Source: JANOSH01 sp031415695
Lineage (GTDB): Bacteria > Actinomycetota > Acidimicrobiia > Acidimicrobiales > Ilumatobacteraceae
Direction of reading: 5' to 3'
Assembly (NCBI GenBank): GCA_031415695.1
Contig: JANOSH010000016.1
Span: 104,161-168,160 of the forward strand
Length of the DNA: 64,000 nt
Position numbers and translations under genes: made by a program. Shown here piece by piece: positions 7,349 through 16,729 of the stretch. Positions within the stretch are counted from its first letter, which is position 1; every line of letters begins with the position of its first letter. The notes beneath the pieces are model-generated. The model searched no databases and had not been told where the DNA came from. It worked only from the letters and a program-made list of their open reading frames with translations.

Positions 7349-9142
7349 ATGACAGCTACGATTGTAGGTCCCCAGGTTCGCCCCACTGCACCCCGAAGCG
7401 GCAGGACGCATCGGCGGCTCGTGTTGTTCTTCGTCGTGATGGCCATCGCCTTCATTCTCATCACGGTTCGGGTGGCATGGCTACAGACGGCGCAGTCGGC
7501 CAACTACGCCACCTACGGTGCCTCGCAGCGTGTTCGAAGCGTCATATTGCCTGCCAGCCGCGGCACGATATTTGACCGAAACGGTATTGAGCTTGCTGTG
7601 TCGGTGCCCCACACGACGGTCTGGGCCGATCCTCGGCTCATGAAGGACAAGTCGTTCGCTCTCGGGGAACTCGTGCGCGTCCTTGGTCTCGATGCCGTCA
7701 AGGCCACCGAGTTGGCCATCAAGTTCAACTCTGCCACCGAGTTTGTCTATATCCGTCGTCAAGTTGCCGACGATGCAGCCCAAATGGTGCGAGACCTCAA
7801 GCTGCCAGGGGTGTTTTTCTTGACGGAGCCGAAACGCTTCGCGCCTGCTGGCGAGAGCGGCCGCAGCATCATCGGCTACACCGATCTTGACGGTAACGGC
7901 ACCGCTGGAATCGAAATGACGAACGATGCGCTGCTCACCGGCACGCCTGGTGAGCTCATTCGAGAACGCGACAGCCAAGGCCGTTCAATCGCATCGGGCC
8001 AACATGCCACAACCCCGCCCAAGCCTGGGCAGGACGTCATTTTGACCATCGATCGTCGGCTGCAATATCGAACCGAACAGATGCTAGTTGAACAAGTTAA
8101 CGACACTCGGGCACGGGGTGGCATGGTGGTTGTTCTCGACGCGAAGTCGGGCGATGTGTTGGCGATGGCATCGGTGCGACGATCCGATTCCACCGGTGAC
8201 GTCCAGGTGACGAGCGCCAACCTTGCAGTCGTCGATACGTATGAACCCGGTTCGGTTGCCAAGATCATTGCTGCGTCGGGTGCGTTGGAGGAAGGCACCA
8301 CCGACCTCACGAAGTCTTGGGAAATTCCTTCCTCGCTCAAGGTGTTCGATGCCGTCATTACCGACGATGATCCGCACGGAACTATCTCGCTCACCGTTCC
8401 TCAGATCATCGCCGAGTCATCCAACATTGGCACCGTCAAGCTTGCCCAATCCATCGGCTCGCTCAACGTCGAGAAGTATTTGCGCTCCTTTGGTTTCGGC
8501 GCCACTTCCGGCCTGGACTTCCCGGGCGAATCAGCAGGGCTACTGCCCCCGTACCAAAAGTGGAGCGGCACGCAACGAGCAACCATCGCGTATGGGCAGG
8601 GCATTGGCGTTACCGGCATCCAGATGGCGGCAGCGATGAACGTCATCGCCAACAAGGGCGTATACGTTGCCCCTCGCCTTGTCATGGGCACCATCGACGA
8701 CGCTGGAGTCGAACGGTCGGCCGAGCCGTCCGCAACGCACCAGGTAATTCGTCCTGATACTGCTGAGTTGATGAACAGCGTTCTGCGAGGCGTTGTGTGT
8801 TTCGGTACTGCGCGCGAGACCGCCCGTATAGAGGGGTACCCGGTTGCGGGTAAAACGGGCACCGCCTTCAAGGCACAGCCTTGGTTCAAAGGCCAGACCG
8901 ACGGGTACCTCGACAAGGATGGCAAACGCCACTATTACGCATCGTTCGCCGGATTTGTTCCGGCCGATGATCCACAGCTCACCATCTTGGTGTCGATCGA
9001 CGAACCCGACTCGTCAGGCGACTTGCGCTACGGTCGTACGGCTGCCGCACCGCTGTTTACTACCGTTGCGTCCGAAGCGCTTCGTTCGATGAAAATTCCT
9101 CCACGGGCTGAAGGGACCGGCTGCGCGAAGGCACCAAAATGA
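7349..9142 (+). CDS. ftsI: Penicillin-binding protein, septal transpeptidase FtsI
   Basis: A 597-residue class B penicillin-binding protein that crosslinks septal peptidoglycan. After a single N-terminal membrane anchor comes the pedestal domain (ASRGTIFDRNGIELA near residue 70), then the transpeptidase domain with SVAK around residue 301, SSN (ESSNIG) and KTG (VAGKTGTAF near 500). No PASTA repeats are present. It starts two bases after ftsL and overlaps murE by four bases. Confidence 0.96.
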   Translation: MTATIVGPQVRPTAPRSGRTHRRLVLFFVVMAIAFILITVRVAWLQTAQSANYATYGASQRVRSVILPASRGTIFDRNGIELAVSVPHTTVWADPRLMKDKSFALGELVRVLGLDAVKATELAIKFNSATEFVYIRRQVADDAAQMVRDLKLPGVFFLTEPKRFAPAGESGRSIIGYTDLDGNGTAGIEMTNDALLTGTPGELIRERDSQGRSIASGQHATTPPKPGQDVILTIDRRLQYRTEQMLVEQVNDTRARGGMVVVLDAKSGDVLAMASVRRSDSTGDVQVTSANLAVVDTYEPGSVAKIIAASGALEEGTTDLTKSWEIPSSLKVFDAVITDDDPHGTISLTVPQIIAESSNIGTVKLAQSIGSLNVEKYLRSFGFGATSGLDFPGESAGLLPPYQKWSGTQRATIAYGQGIGVTGIQMAAAMNVIANKGVYVAPRLVMGTIDDAGVERSAEPSATHQVIRPDTAELMNSVLRGVVCFGTARETARIEGYPVAGKTGTAFKAQPWFKGQTDGYLDKDGKRHYYASFAGFVPADDPQLTILVSIDEPDSSGDLRYGRTAAAPLFTTVASEALRSMKIPPRAEGTGCAKAPK

Positions 9143-10563
9143 GCGCATCGTTGATAGTTCTGGCCACTTTCGCGCCAGACGGAGCATCGATAGTTGGGGG
9201 TGACGCACTGGTCAGTTCCATCTCGCACGACTCGCGCCGTATCCAACCTGGAGGACTGTTTTGCTGCGCACCTGGCGACAATTTTGACGGCCACGACTTC
9301 GCCAGAACGGCGAGCGAGAGAGGTGCGTCTGCTTTGCTGGTCGAGCGCCTGGTAGGCACCGGTGTCCCTGAATTGCTCGTGCCGAACGTGCGGCGCGCCA
9401 TGGGTCCCCTCGCGGCGCAAATCTTCGATAATCCGTCGCATCACATGGATGTGGTTGGTGTTACCGGCACCAACGGGAAGACAACAACGAGCTGGTTGCT
9501 GCATGCCATTCTCGAGTCGGCTGGCCGTCGGTGCGGCCTGCTCGGCACGCTGTCGGGCAGCCACACCACGCCGGAGGCCCCTGACTTCCAAGAGCGGCTA
9601 GCGGAATTCTTCGCCGCTGGCTGTGTCGCCGTGTCGCTCGAAGCGTCGTCACATGGCCTAGCCCTCGGACGCGTTGACGGAACTAAATTTGCTGTTGGAA
9701 TCTTCACGAACTTCAGCCAGGATCATCTGGACCTCCATGGCGACGAGGACCAGTACTTTGCCGCAAAAGCCCGCCTGTTCGACGCGAATCGCTGCGCCCT
9801 AGCAGTAGTAAACGTCGACGATGAACGTGGCGCATGGCTCCAAGAGCATCTCGACATTCCCGTGCGACCGTTCTCGCTTGCGGACGCGACCGACCGAGTG
9901 CTCACGGCTAGTACTGCGAGCTACACGTGGCGCGGCCAGCGCGTACACCTTTCATTTGGGGGTGAGTTCACCATCGCGAACGCCCTCGCCGCGTCCGAGG
10001 CCGCGCTGGCGTTAGGTCTACATCCAAGCGACATAGCGCGTGGATTGGAGATGGCGACCCCCGTTCCTGGCCGCTTCGAACCTGTACAGGTCGGCCAGCC
10101 GTTCGAGGTAATTGTCGACTATGCCCACACCCCCGATGGGCTCGCCAACGCAATCCGAGCAGCCCGTCAGGTCACGTCGGGTGATGTTTGCGTGGTGTTC
10201 GGCTGTGGTGGTGACCGGGACCGAACAAAGCGGGCGGCAATGGGCGCCGTGGCGTCGGAGCTTGGCGATCGACTAGTCCTAACGTCGGATAACCCGCGAA
10301 CAGAGGACCCGGCTGCCATCATTTCAGATGTGCGTGCCGGAATTCCTCCATCTCGACTGTCCACCGTGATCATCGAAGTCGATCGACGCACGGCGATTCG
10401 CCGTGCCCTGCAGTCGGCCAGAGCAAACGATTGCGTGCTTATCGCCGGCAAGGGACACGAAACGACTCAAACGATAGGGACCACCCGAGTTCCGTTCGAC
10501 GACCGGGTTGTTGCCCGTGAGTTGTTGGCCGCGATGCCATACACGAATGAGGCAAGCCCATGA
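9139..10563 (+). CDS. murE: UDP-MurNAc-tripeptide synthetase MurE
   Basis: A 474-residue Mur ligase that adds the third stem-peptide residue in the cytoplasm. It carries the ATP loop GTNGKTTTS at about 109, the SSHGLALGRVDG segment and the C-terminal DNPRTEDP motif near 383. DNPR is the signature of enzymes that select meso-diaminopimelate, so the peptidoglycan is predicted to be of the DAP type. ATGA overlaps join it to ftsI and to mraY; the expected murF between murE and mraY is absent. Confidence 0.96.
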   Translation: MSASLIVLATFAPDGASIVGGDALVSSISHDSRRIQPGGLFCCAPGDNFDGHDFARTASERGASALLVERLVGTGVPELLVPNVRRAMGPLAAQIFDNPSHHMDVVGVTGTNGKTTTSWLLHAILESAGRRCGLLGTLSGSHTTPEAPDFQERLAEFFAAGCVAVSLEASSHGLALGRVDGTKFAVGIFTNFSQDHLDLHGDEDQYFAAKARLFDANRCALAVVNVDDERGAWLQEHLDIPVRPFSLADATDRVLTASTASYTWRGQRVHLSFGGEFTIANALAASEAALALGLHPSDIARGLEMATPVPGRFEPVQVGQPFEVIVDYAHTPDGLANAIRAARQVTSGDVCVVFGCGGDRDRTKRAAMGAVASELGDRLVLTSDNPRTEDPAAIISDVRAGIPPSRLSTVIIEVDRRTAIRRALQSARANDCVLIAGKGHETTQTIGTTRVPFDDRVVARELLAAMPYTNEASP

Positions 10564-11621
10564 CCGCCATGTTTATCTCCGCCGCGATTTCGTTGCTTGC
10601 GTCGTTGGCCGGGACGAAGTTTCTCATTCGATTCTTCCGTGATCGCGGCAAAGGCCAGCCGATCCTCGGCAAAGAGGATCGTGGGCCGGAACATCAACAC
10701 AAGCAGGGCACACCCACCATGGGTGGCCTCGCCATTGTCGGGGCCGCGTTCGTGGGTTATGTGGTGCCCCACCTGTTCATGAAGGGCGTGCCGTTCTCGA
10801 ACCAGGCACTGTGGATGTTCGTCGCCGTGTTTGTCATGGCTGGGCTCGGCTTCATCGACGACTACCTAAAGGTTCGCCGACAGCATAACCGAGGCGTGTT
10901 GTGGAAACTCAAGGGGTACATCACTATCCTCCTCGCCGCAGCCGTTGCTGCGCCTCTCGTGTTTATCGAGGGAATAAGCACCCGTTTGGCGTTTACACGA
11001 TATGACCTGCCCGGCTGGAACCTCGGCCGGTTTGGTTGGCTGATCTTTGCGACCATTGTGATCTTTTCGACGGTGAATGCTGTCAACGTCACCGACGGCC
11101 TCGATGGATTGGCCGGGGGTTCGGCCTTGTTCGGGTTCTTCGCCCTGACCATCATCGCGTTCTGGAACTTTCGTAACCGAGAGGTCTACGGCGTCGAGAG
11201 CGGCGGAACCATCAACCCGCTCGACCTCGCGATCTTCGCTATCGCCTTTGCGGGCGCCTGCGCGGGCTTTTTGTGGTGGAACGCAGCTCCGGCCAAGATC
11301 TTCATGGGAGACGTCGGTGCTCTCGGACTCGGCGCGGCTTTGGCCATGTTGGCGCTCACCACCAACACGCACCTGCTCCTCCCGATCATTGCGGGCCTCA
11401 ACCTCATGGAGATCGGCTCGGTGGCCCTGCAAATGCTTGTGTACAAAGCGTCGGGACGCACCCGCCGATTGTTCCGCTTGTCGCCGATTCATCATCATTT
11501 CGAACTTGTCGGATGGCCGGAAACTACGGTCATCATTCGGTTCTGGATCATCTCGGGCATGTGCGTTGCTGCTGCCCTCGGCCTGTTCTATGCCGACTTT
11601 GCTCGACTGCCAGGCAAGTAA
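10560..11621 (+). CDS. mraY: Phospho-MurNAc-pentapeptide transferase
   Basis: A 353-residue polytopic membrane enzyme that transfers phospho-MurNAc-pentapeptide to undecaprenyl phosphate, forming lipid I. Typical elements are GTPTMGGLAIV near the N-terminus, the acidic GFIDDYLKV, NAVNVTDGLDGLAGG, FMGDVGALGLG and the C-terminal SPIHHHFELVGWPE. The ATG overlaps murE and the stop overlaps murD by one base (TAATG). Confidence 0.97.
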   Translation: MTAMFISAAISLLASLAGTKFLIRFFRDRGKGQPILGKEDRGPEHQHKQGTPTMGGLAIVGAAFVGYVVPHLFMKGVPFSNQALWMFVAVFVMAGLGFIDDYLKVRRQHNRGVLWKLKGYITILLAAAVAAPLVFIEGISTRLAFTRYDLPGWNLGRFGWLIFATIVIFSTVNAVNVTDGLDGLAGGSALFGFFALTIIAFWNFRNREVYGVESGGTINPLDLAIFAIAFAGACAGFLWWNAAPAKIFMGDVGALGLGAALAMLALTTNTHLLLPIIAGLNLMEIGSVALQMLVYKASGRTRRLFRLSPIHHHFELVGWPETTVIIRFWIISGMCVAAALGLFYADFARLPGK

Positions 11622-12964
11622 TGGCCAAAGAACGCGCACTCGTGTACGGCCTGGCTGTTGCCGGGCAGGCCACCGCCAGAGCCTTGATTCAGCGCGGATA
11701 CAAGGTGCTAGCGGCCGATGATTACCCGACCGACGAGGGCTTGTCTTTTGCCAGCGACATGGGGATCGACCTGTTCGAATCGCCACCGCTCGAACGAATG
11801 GACCGACTCGCCGAGCGCGTCGACTTGGTCGTGCCCAGCCCGGGAATTCCCGAGCGGCATCCCATCATCGCGTCGGCGCGCCGCGTTGGTGTGCCTCTTC
11901 GCACCGAACTCGACCTTGCCTTCGAATGGGAACAAAACCGTGCCGACGGGCCGCGGCCGATGCTTGCGGTCACCGGGACCGACGGCAAGACCACCACAAC
12001 GCTCATGGCCGTGGCGATGATTGAAGCGAGTGGCCAGTCGGCGGTCGCTGCAGGCAACACCGACGTTCCGCTGGTAAGTGCTTTGGACCTCGATGTCGAC
12101 GTCTTCGTAGTGGAATGCGCCAGCTTCCGACTCGCTTACCTCACATGCTTTCGACCAGAAGCGGCAGCGTGGCTCAACCTTGCGCCTGATCACCTCGATT
12201 GGCACACAACACTTGACTCGTACGCGGCGGCAAAGGCTCGCATGTGGGAGTTTCAAAACGCCGACGACACCGCCATTGGGTTTGTCAACGATTCAACCGT
12301 GATGGCACACCTCAAGAACGCGCCCGCTCGCCATCTCACCTTCGGATCAACCGGCGCCAACTACTTCGTCGACGAGGGTTGGCTTGTCGGTCCAGGTGGT
12401 CGCCTCGCCCAAATTGCATCGATGTCTCGCAGCCTTCCTCACGACATCACCAACGCGTTAGCAGCGTCGGCGCTAACGCTCGAAGCGGGGGTCTCGACGC
12501 CCGAGGCTATCGCCGACGCCCTCGCTAACTTTGCAGGGGTTGCCCATCGCATCAGCCTCGTTGGTGACTACGACGGCGTGCAGTGGTACGACGATTCAAA
12601 GGCAACAACACCCCACGCCGCGCTTACTGCTATCCGCGGGTTTTCATCGGTAGTATTGATAGCTGGGGGTCGCAACAAGAATCTCGACCTCGCTGCCATG
12701 GCTGGCGAGCCGTCTCGCATGCGTGGTGTGGTCGCTATCGGCGACGCAGCCGACGAGATCGCAGCCGCATTCGATGGCGTTTGCACAGTGGTGACCGCGT
12801 TGTCGATGGACGAAGCAGTCGAAGCTGCCGGACGTCTAGCCCACAATGACGATGTTGTGCTGCTCTCGCCTGGCTGCACGAGCTACGACTGGTATGGCGG
12901 TTACAGCGAGCGCGGCGACGATTTTGTGGCATGCGTTCACGAGCGTTTCGGAAAGGGTCGGTAA
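11621..12964 (+). CDS. murD: UDP-MurNAc-L-alanine:D-glutamate ligase
   Basis: A 447-residue Mur ligase adding D-Glu to UDP-MurNAc-L-Ala. GTDGKTTTT at about 119 is the ATP loop; APDHLDWH, WYDDSKATTPHA and LLSPGCTSYDWYGGYSERGDDF match MurD order. The last motif corresponds to the usual SPACAS(F/Y)D...RGxxF. It overlaps mraY and ftsW by one base each (TAATG), so expression is coupled. Confidence 0.95.
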   Translation: MAKERALVYGLAVAGQATARALIQRGYKVLAADDYPTDEGLSFASDMGIDLFESPPLERMDRLAERVDLVVPSPGIPERHPIIASARRVGVPLRTELDLAFEWEQNRADGPRPMLAVTGTDGKTTTTLMAVAMIEASGQSAVAAGNTDVPLVSALDLDVDVFVVECASFRLAYLTCFRPEAAAWLNLAPDHLDWHTTLDSYAAAKARMWEFQNADDTAIGFVNDSTVMAHLKNAPARHLTFGSTGANYFVDEGWLVGPGGRLAQIASMSRSLPHDITNALAASALTLEAGVSTPEAIADALANFAGVAHRISLVGDYDGVQWYDDSKATTPHAALTAIRGFSSVVLIAGGRNKNLDLAAMAGEPSRMRGVVAIGDAADEIAAAFDGVCTVVTALSMDEAVEAAGRLAHNDDVVLLSPGCTSYDWYGGYSERGDDFVACVHERFGKGR

Positions 12965-14223
12965 TGGCAACTACCACCACAGTCGGTCGCGACGGGCTAC
13001 GGCCACGGACCGGCCCGCGTGACGCGGGACGGGCAAACCATCCTTCAAGTCGCCCGACGAACAAACGTCAAGAGCGTCGGGGCAAGCGACTGACCCGCGC
13101 CGTACAAGAACGGTTCGTGGCCAACGAGCAGCGGGCACAACCCTTGGCGTTCTATGTCCTCGCGCTTGTGGTCGCCATCCTAACGCTTCTTGGATTAGTG
13201 ATGGTCCTGTCAGCCTCGTCGATCGCTGCAATCCATCGAGAACAGTCCGGTTGGATGTACTTCCAACGACAGGTCATCTGGGCTCTGCTTGGTTTTGGGG
13301 CCTTCATGCTCGCCCTGAAGTTGCGGTACGACTGGTGGCGCAGCTTTTTCCGGATCGGACTTTTCGCGTCGTTCATCTTGATGCTACTCACGTTCGTACC
13401 AGGCATCGGACGTACCACCAACGGCGCTCGGGCTTGGATCGACCTCGGTCCCGTTGGCTTCCAGCCATCCGAGTTTATGAAGCTGGCATTGCTCGTCTAT
13501 ACGGCCGACCTTTTGTCGCGACGAGCCGACGATATGCATCGACCTGCACGCACGTTACGGCCAGCGATGATCGTGCTGACTGTTGCTTGCACCCTCGTTA
13601 TGCTGCAGCACGACCTTGGGAACGCCATTGCGATGGCAGCCATCGTGTTTGCCGTGTTGTTTTTCGCGGGTACACCGTTGCGCCCCCTCGCCGGATACGG
13701 CGGTGTTATGGGAGGCGCTGCGATTGCATCGATGTTTGCTACTGCGGCACGCAAAGCTCGTTGGGACGCCTTCATCGACCTCACCGCCAATCGTGACGAC
13801 ATTGGCTACCAGGTGTACCAGGCTCGCATAGCAATTGCGTCGGGCGGACTCGCAGGAGCTGGCCTTGGTGCTGGCAAAGCTAAATGGGGATTCCTACCTG
13901 AAGCTCACACCGACTTCATCTTTGCCGTGATTGGCGAGGAGATTGGCCTTCTTGGCGTTGTCGTTGTGTGTGGCCTGTTCATCGTACTCGGCTACATGGG
14001 TGTGCAGGTTGCGCTGCGCTGCACCGACCGGTTCGGTATGCTCCTGGCCGGTGGCATTACTGCATGGCTTCTCGTGCAAGCGTTGATTAACATCGGCGGT
14101 GTGGTCGGGCTCATGCCACTTACCGGCATAACGTTGCCGTTCGTGTCGTTTGGTGGCACCTCGCTGTTGACGACCATGGTCGCGGCTGGACTGTTGCTTA
14201 ACGTCGCCCGATCGAATCCGTGA
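12964..14223 (+). CDS. ftsW: Lipid II polymerase FtsW (SEDS family)
   Basis: A 419-residue SEDS glycosyltransferase that polymerises lipid II at the septum with FtsI. A basic N-terminal extension of about 55 residues precedes about ten membrane segments. Conserved SEDS stretches are present: GARAWIDLGPVGFQPSEFMK, LQHDLGNA, and GLGAGKAKWGFLPEAHTDF followed by IFAVIGEEIG; the end has GITLPFVSFGGTSLL. The ATG overlaps the murD stop and the end overlaps murG by four bases. Confidence 0.96.
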   Translation: MATTTTVGRDGLRPRTGPRDAGRANHPSSRPTNKRQERRGKRLTRAVQERFVANEQRAQPLAFYVLALVVAILTLLGLVMVLSASSIAAIHREQSGWMYFQRQVIWALLGFGAFMLALKLRYDWWRSFFRIGLFASFILMLLTFVPGIGRTTNGARAWIDLGPVGFQPSEFMKLALLVYTADLLSRRADDMHRPARTLRPAMIVLTVACTLVMLQHDLGNAIAMAAIVFAVLFFAGTPLRPLAGYGGVMGGAAIASMFATAARKARWDAFIDLTANRDDIGYQVYQARIAIASGGLAGAGLGAGKAKWGFLPEAHTDFIFAVIGEEIGLLGVVVVCGLFIVLGYMGVQVALRCTDRFGMLLAGGITAWLLVQALINIGGVVGLMPLTGITLPFVSFGGTSLLTTMVAAGLLLNVARSNP

Positions 14224-15335
14224 CCTCAACGAGAACTCGAACATTCGCCGTCATTGCGGGTGGCGGGTCTGGTGGCCATGTGCTTCCAGGCGTCGCGATT
14301 GCCGAAGCGCTCGCCGACATTGGCCATTCGCGAGACGAGATCGTGTTTGTTGGCTCTCGACGCGGGATGGAATCGACACTGGTTCCACCCACCGGTTTCG
14401 GCCTCGAGACATTCACTCTCACCAGCTTTCCCCGCAAACTTCAGCTGCAACACGCCAAGGCGGTGTGGCATCTTGCTCGCGGGCTGGTGGGCGGCTACCG
14501 GCTGCTAGGTCGGTTGCGCCCCAAGGTCGTCATCTCGGTTGGCGGATACGTCAGCATGCCAGCGGTCCTTGCGGCTGTGGTGCGCCGAATCCCGATTGTG
14601 GTGGTGTCGTGGGATGCCAAGGCTGGAATCGCCACTCGTTTCGCGGCGCGTTTCGCCCGAATCTGTGCGGTGGGTTTCGACTCAATCGATCTGCCGCGTA
14701 AGGTTGTTACCGGTGCACCACTACGCGCCGCGATCGTTGCGGTCGATCGGGCTGGGGGTCGCAGCGCAGCTCGCCTATCGCTCGGTCTGCCGCTCGACAG
14801 GCATGTCATAGCTGTGGTGGGCGGCTCGCAGGGGTCCGGCCACATCAATAGCGTCGTTGACGACTTCGTGGAGCAGTTCAGCGGACGAACCGATTTGGCC
14901 ATCCGCCATGTAGAGGGGCAACGCAATGCCGGCAATGGCCGCCGCCCGCGAACTAGCAGGTCGGGATTGATCTACCAACCGATTGCCTTCGAGGACCAGA
15001 TGCCGCAGTTGTACGCGGCGATCGATCTGTTTGTCGGGCGGTCAGGTGCCGGCACGGTGGCAGAACTGGGTGCGGTTGGCGTGGCATCGATCCTCGTGCC
15101 CTGGGCTGACGCGGCCGAAGACCATCAAACCAACAACGCCCGAGTGCTCGCCGATGTCGGGGGAGCCGTGCTCATCGCCGAGGGCGACTTCACCGCTCAA
15201 CACCTGGTCGAGGAAATCGACCGACTCATAACCGGGGGGCATCTCCCACGCATGGACGCGGCAGCCCGTAACGTAGGAAGGAGGAACGCCGCTCACGCCA
15301 TCGCTACGCTCGTTCAGGAACTCGCGAACTCATGA
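14220..15335 (+). CDS. murG: Lipid II synthase MurG
   Basis: A 371-residue GT28 glycosyltransferase that adds GlcNAc to lipid I. The N-terminal GGGSGGHVLPGVAIAEAL loop, SVGGYVSMP, GGSQGSGHIN and the UDP-GlcNAc site RSGAGTVAELGAVG...DHQTNNA are all present. The usual HEQN acceptor-side motif is replaced by SWDAKAGIATRFAARF, an oddity in an otherwise orthodox protein. The start is GTG overlapping the ftsW stop (GTGA). Confidence 0.94.
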   Translation: MTSTRTRTFAVIAGGGSGGHVLPGVAIAEALADIGHSRDEIVFVGSRRGMESTLVPPTGFGLETFTLTSFPRKLQLQHAKAVWHLARGLVGGYRLLGRLRPKVVISVGGYVSMPAVLAAVVRRIPIVVVSWDAKAGIATRFAARFARICAVGFDSIDLPRKVVTGAPLRAAIVAVDRAGGRSAARLSLGLPLDRHVIAVVGGSQGSGHINSVVDDFVEQFSGRTDLAIRHVEGQRNAGNGRRPRTSRSGLIYQPIAFEDQMPQLYAAIDLFVGRSGAGTVAELGAVGVASILVPWADAAEDHQTNNARVLADVGGAVLIAEGDFTAQHLVEEIDRLITGGHLPRMDAAARNVGRRNAAHAIATLVQELANS

Positions 15336-16729
15336 CTCCACAGCCTCTACTCGACCTGTCGATTCCCGGCCGATACCACGTCGTTGGTGTCGGGGGTCCG
15401 GGCATGAACGCGCTAGCCCTAGTACTACAGGGTATGGGCCATGCGGTGAGTGGCTCCGACGTGCGGGAGTCGGCCGTCGTTGATCGGCTTCGTCAACATG
15501 GGGTAGTCGTGACAATTGGTCACGATCCGCAACTCGTTCAAGGAACCGACGCCGTCACTGCCTCGACTGCTATTCCTTGGTCGAACACCGAGATCGCGGC
15601 TGCCGTCGATGCAGGAATCCCGATGCTTAGCCGGGCTGGCATGCTCGGATCGATCTGTGCGCAAGCCAAATCGCTGGGAGTTGCGGGCACGCATGGCAAG
15701 ACCACGACGACGTCGATGCTCACCACAATCTTGCGCGAAGCCGGGTGGGATCCAAGCTTCATCGTTGGTGGGGACGCAGCCGACCTTGGCACCGGCGGGC
15801 TGTGGACGTCGGGTGAGTGGCTGGTGGTTGAAGCTGACGAGAGCGATGCCACGTTCCTTGAACTACCCCTTGCGGGCGCAATCGTCACCAACGTCGAAGC
15901 CGACCATCTGGAAAATTGGGGCACGTTCGACGCCATAATTGCTGGGTTCGAACGGTTCGTTTTGGGTGTCGACGGCCCGGTTGTAGTCTGCATTGACGAT
16001 GCGGTTGCCCGGACTCTCACGGCCAGCCGACGGTGCGTAACGTACGGCACCGACCTCGAGGCCGATTATCGGGTCGCCACCACCGTGCTCGGCCCCGGCT
16101 TCGCCACCTTCATGCTGGTGCGTCACAGGGTCGAGCTTGGTGAAATCACCGTGCCGCTGAGGGGAATGCACAACGTACGAAACGCCGCAGGTGCCATTGC
16201 CCTCGCCATGGAGGTGGGCGTGCCGTTTGCAGACGCGGCCTCGGGATTGGCGCGTTTCGGTGGTGTAGCTCGTCGCTTCGATCACCGGGGGACGGTCAAT
16301 GGCATTACGTTCATCGACGATTATGCCCACATTCCTACAGAGATCGCTGTGGTGCTCGAAGCGGCACGATCAAGCGGTGATAGCTGGTCGCGAGTTGTCG
16401 CCGTTTTCCAACCAAATCGGTTTCGACGCATGGCAGTTCTGTCTCCTGAGTATGCGCATTGTTTCGCCGGTAGCGACCTAGCGGTCATCACCGAGATCTA
16501 CCCGTCGGGCGACGTCCCGATTCCTGGGGTCACGGGAAAACTCGTCGTCCACGCCATTCTCGACAGTCATCCTTTTCAACGGGTGGCATGGATAGCTGCC
16601 CGGTCCGATCTCGTCACATATTTGGCGACCGAGTTACGTGCAGGCGACGTGTGCATTTCGATGGGCTGCGGCGACATTGAAACCCTGCCCGACGAAGTGA
16701 TCGCACAACTTCAGCTTGGCGTCGCATGA
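15332..16729 (+). CDS. murC: UDP-MurNAc:L-alanine ligase
   Basis: A 465-residue Mur ligase catalysing addition of L-Ala to UDP-MurNAc. The dinucleotide-like GVGGPGMNALAL, the ATP loop GTHGKTTTTS at about 118, EADESDATFL, NVEADHLENW and the C-terminal domain are in MurC order. Two motifs are changed: the common DDYGHHPTE reads DDYAHIPTE, and FQPHRYSR reads FQPNRFRR. ATGA overlaps connect it to murG and murB. Confidence 0.94.
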   Translation: MTPQPLLDLSIPGRYHVVGVGGPGMNALALVLQGMGHAVSGSDVRESAVVDRLRQHGVVVTIGHDPQLVQGTDAVTASTAIPWSNTEIAAAVDAGIPMLSRAGMLGSICAQAKSLGVAGTHGKTTTTSMLTTILREAGWDPSFIVGGDAADLGTGGLWTSGEWLVVEADESDATFLELPLAGAIVTNVEADHLENWGTFDAIIAGFERFVLGVDGPVVVCIDDAVARTLTASRRCVTYGTDLEADYRVATTVLGPGFATFMLVRHRVELGEITVPLRGMHNVRNAAGAIALAMEVGVPFADAASGLARFGGVARRFDHRGTVNGITFIDDYAHIPTEIAVVLEAARSSGDSWSRVVAVFQPNRFRRMAVLSPEYAHCFAGSDLAVITEIYPSGDVPIPGVTGKLVVHAILDSHPFQRVAWIAARSDLVTYLATELRAGDVCISMGCGDIETLPDEVIAQLQLGVA

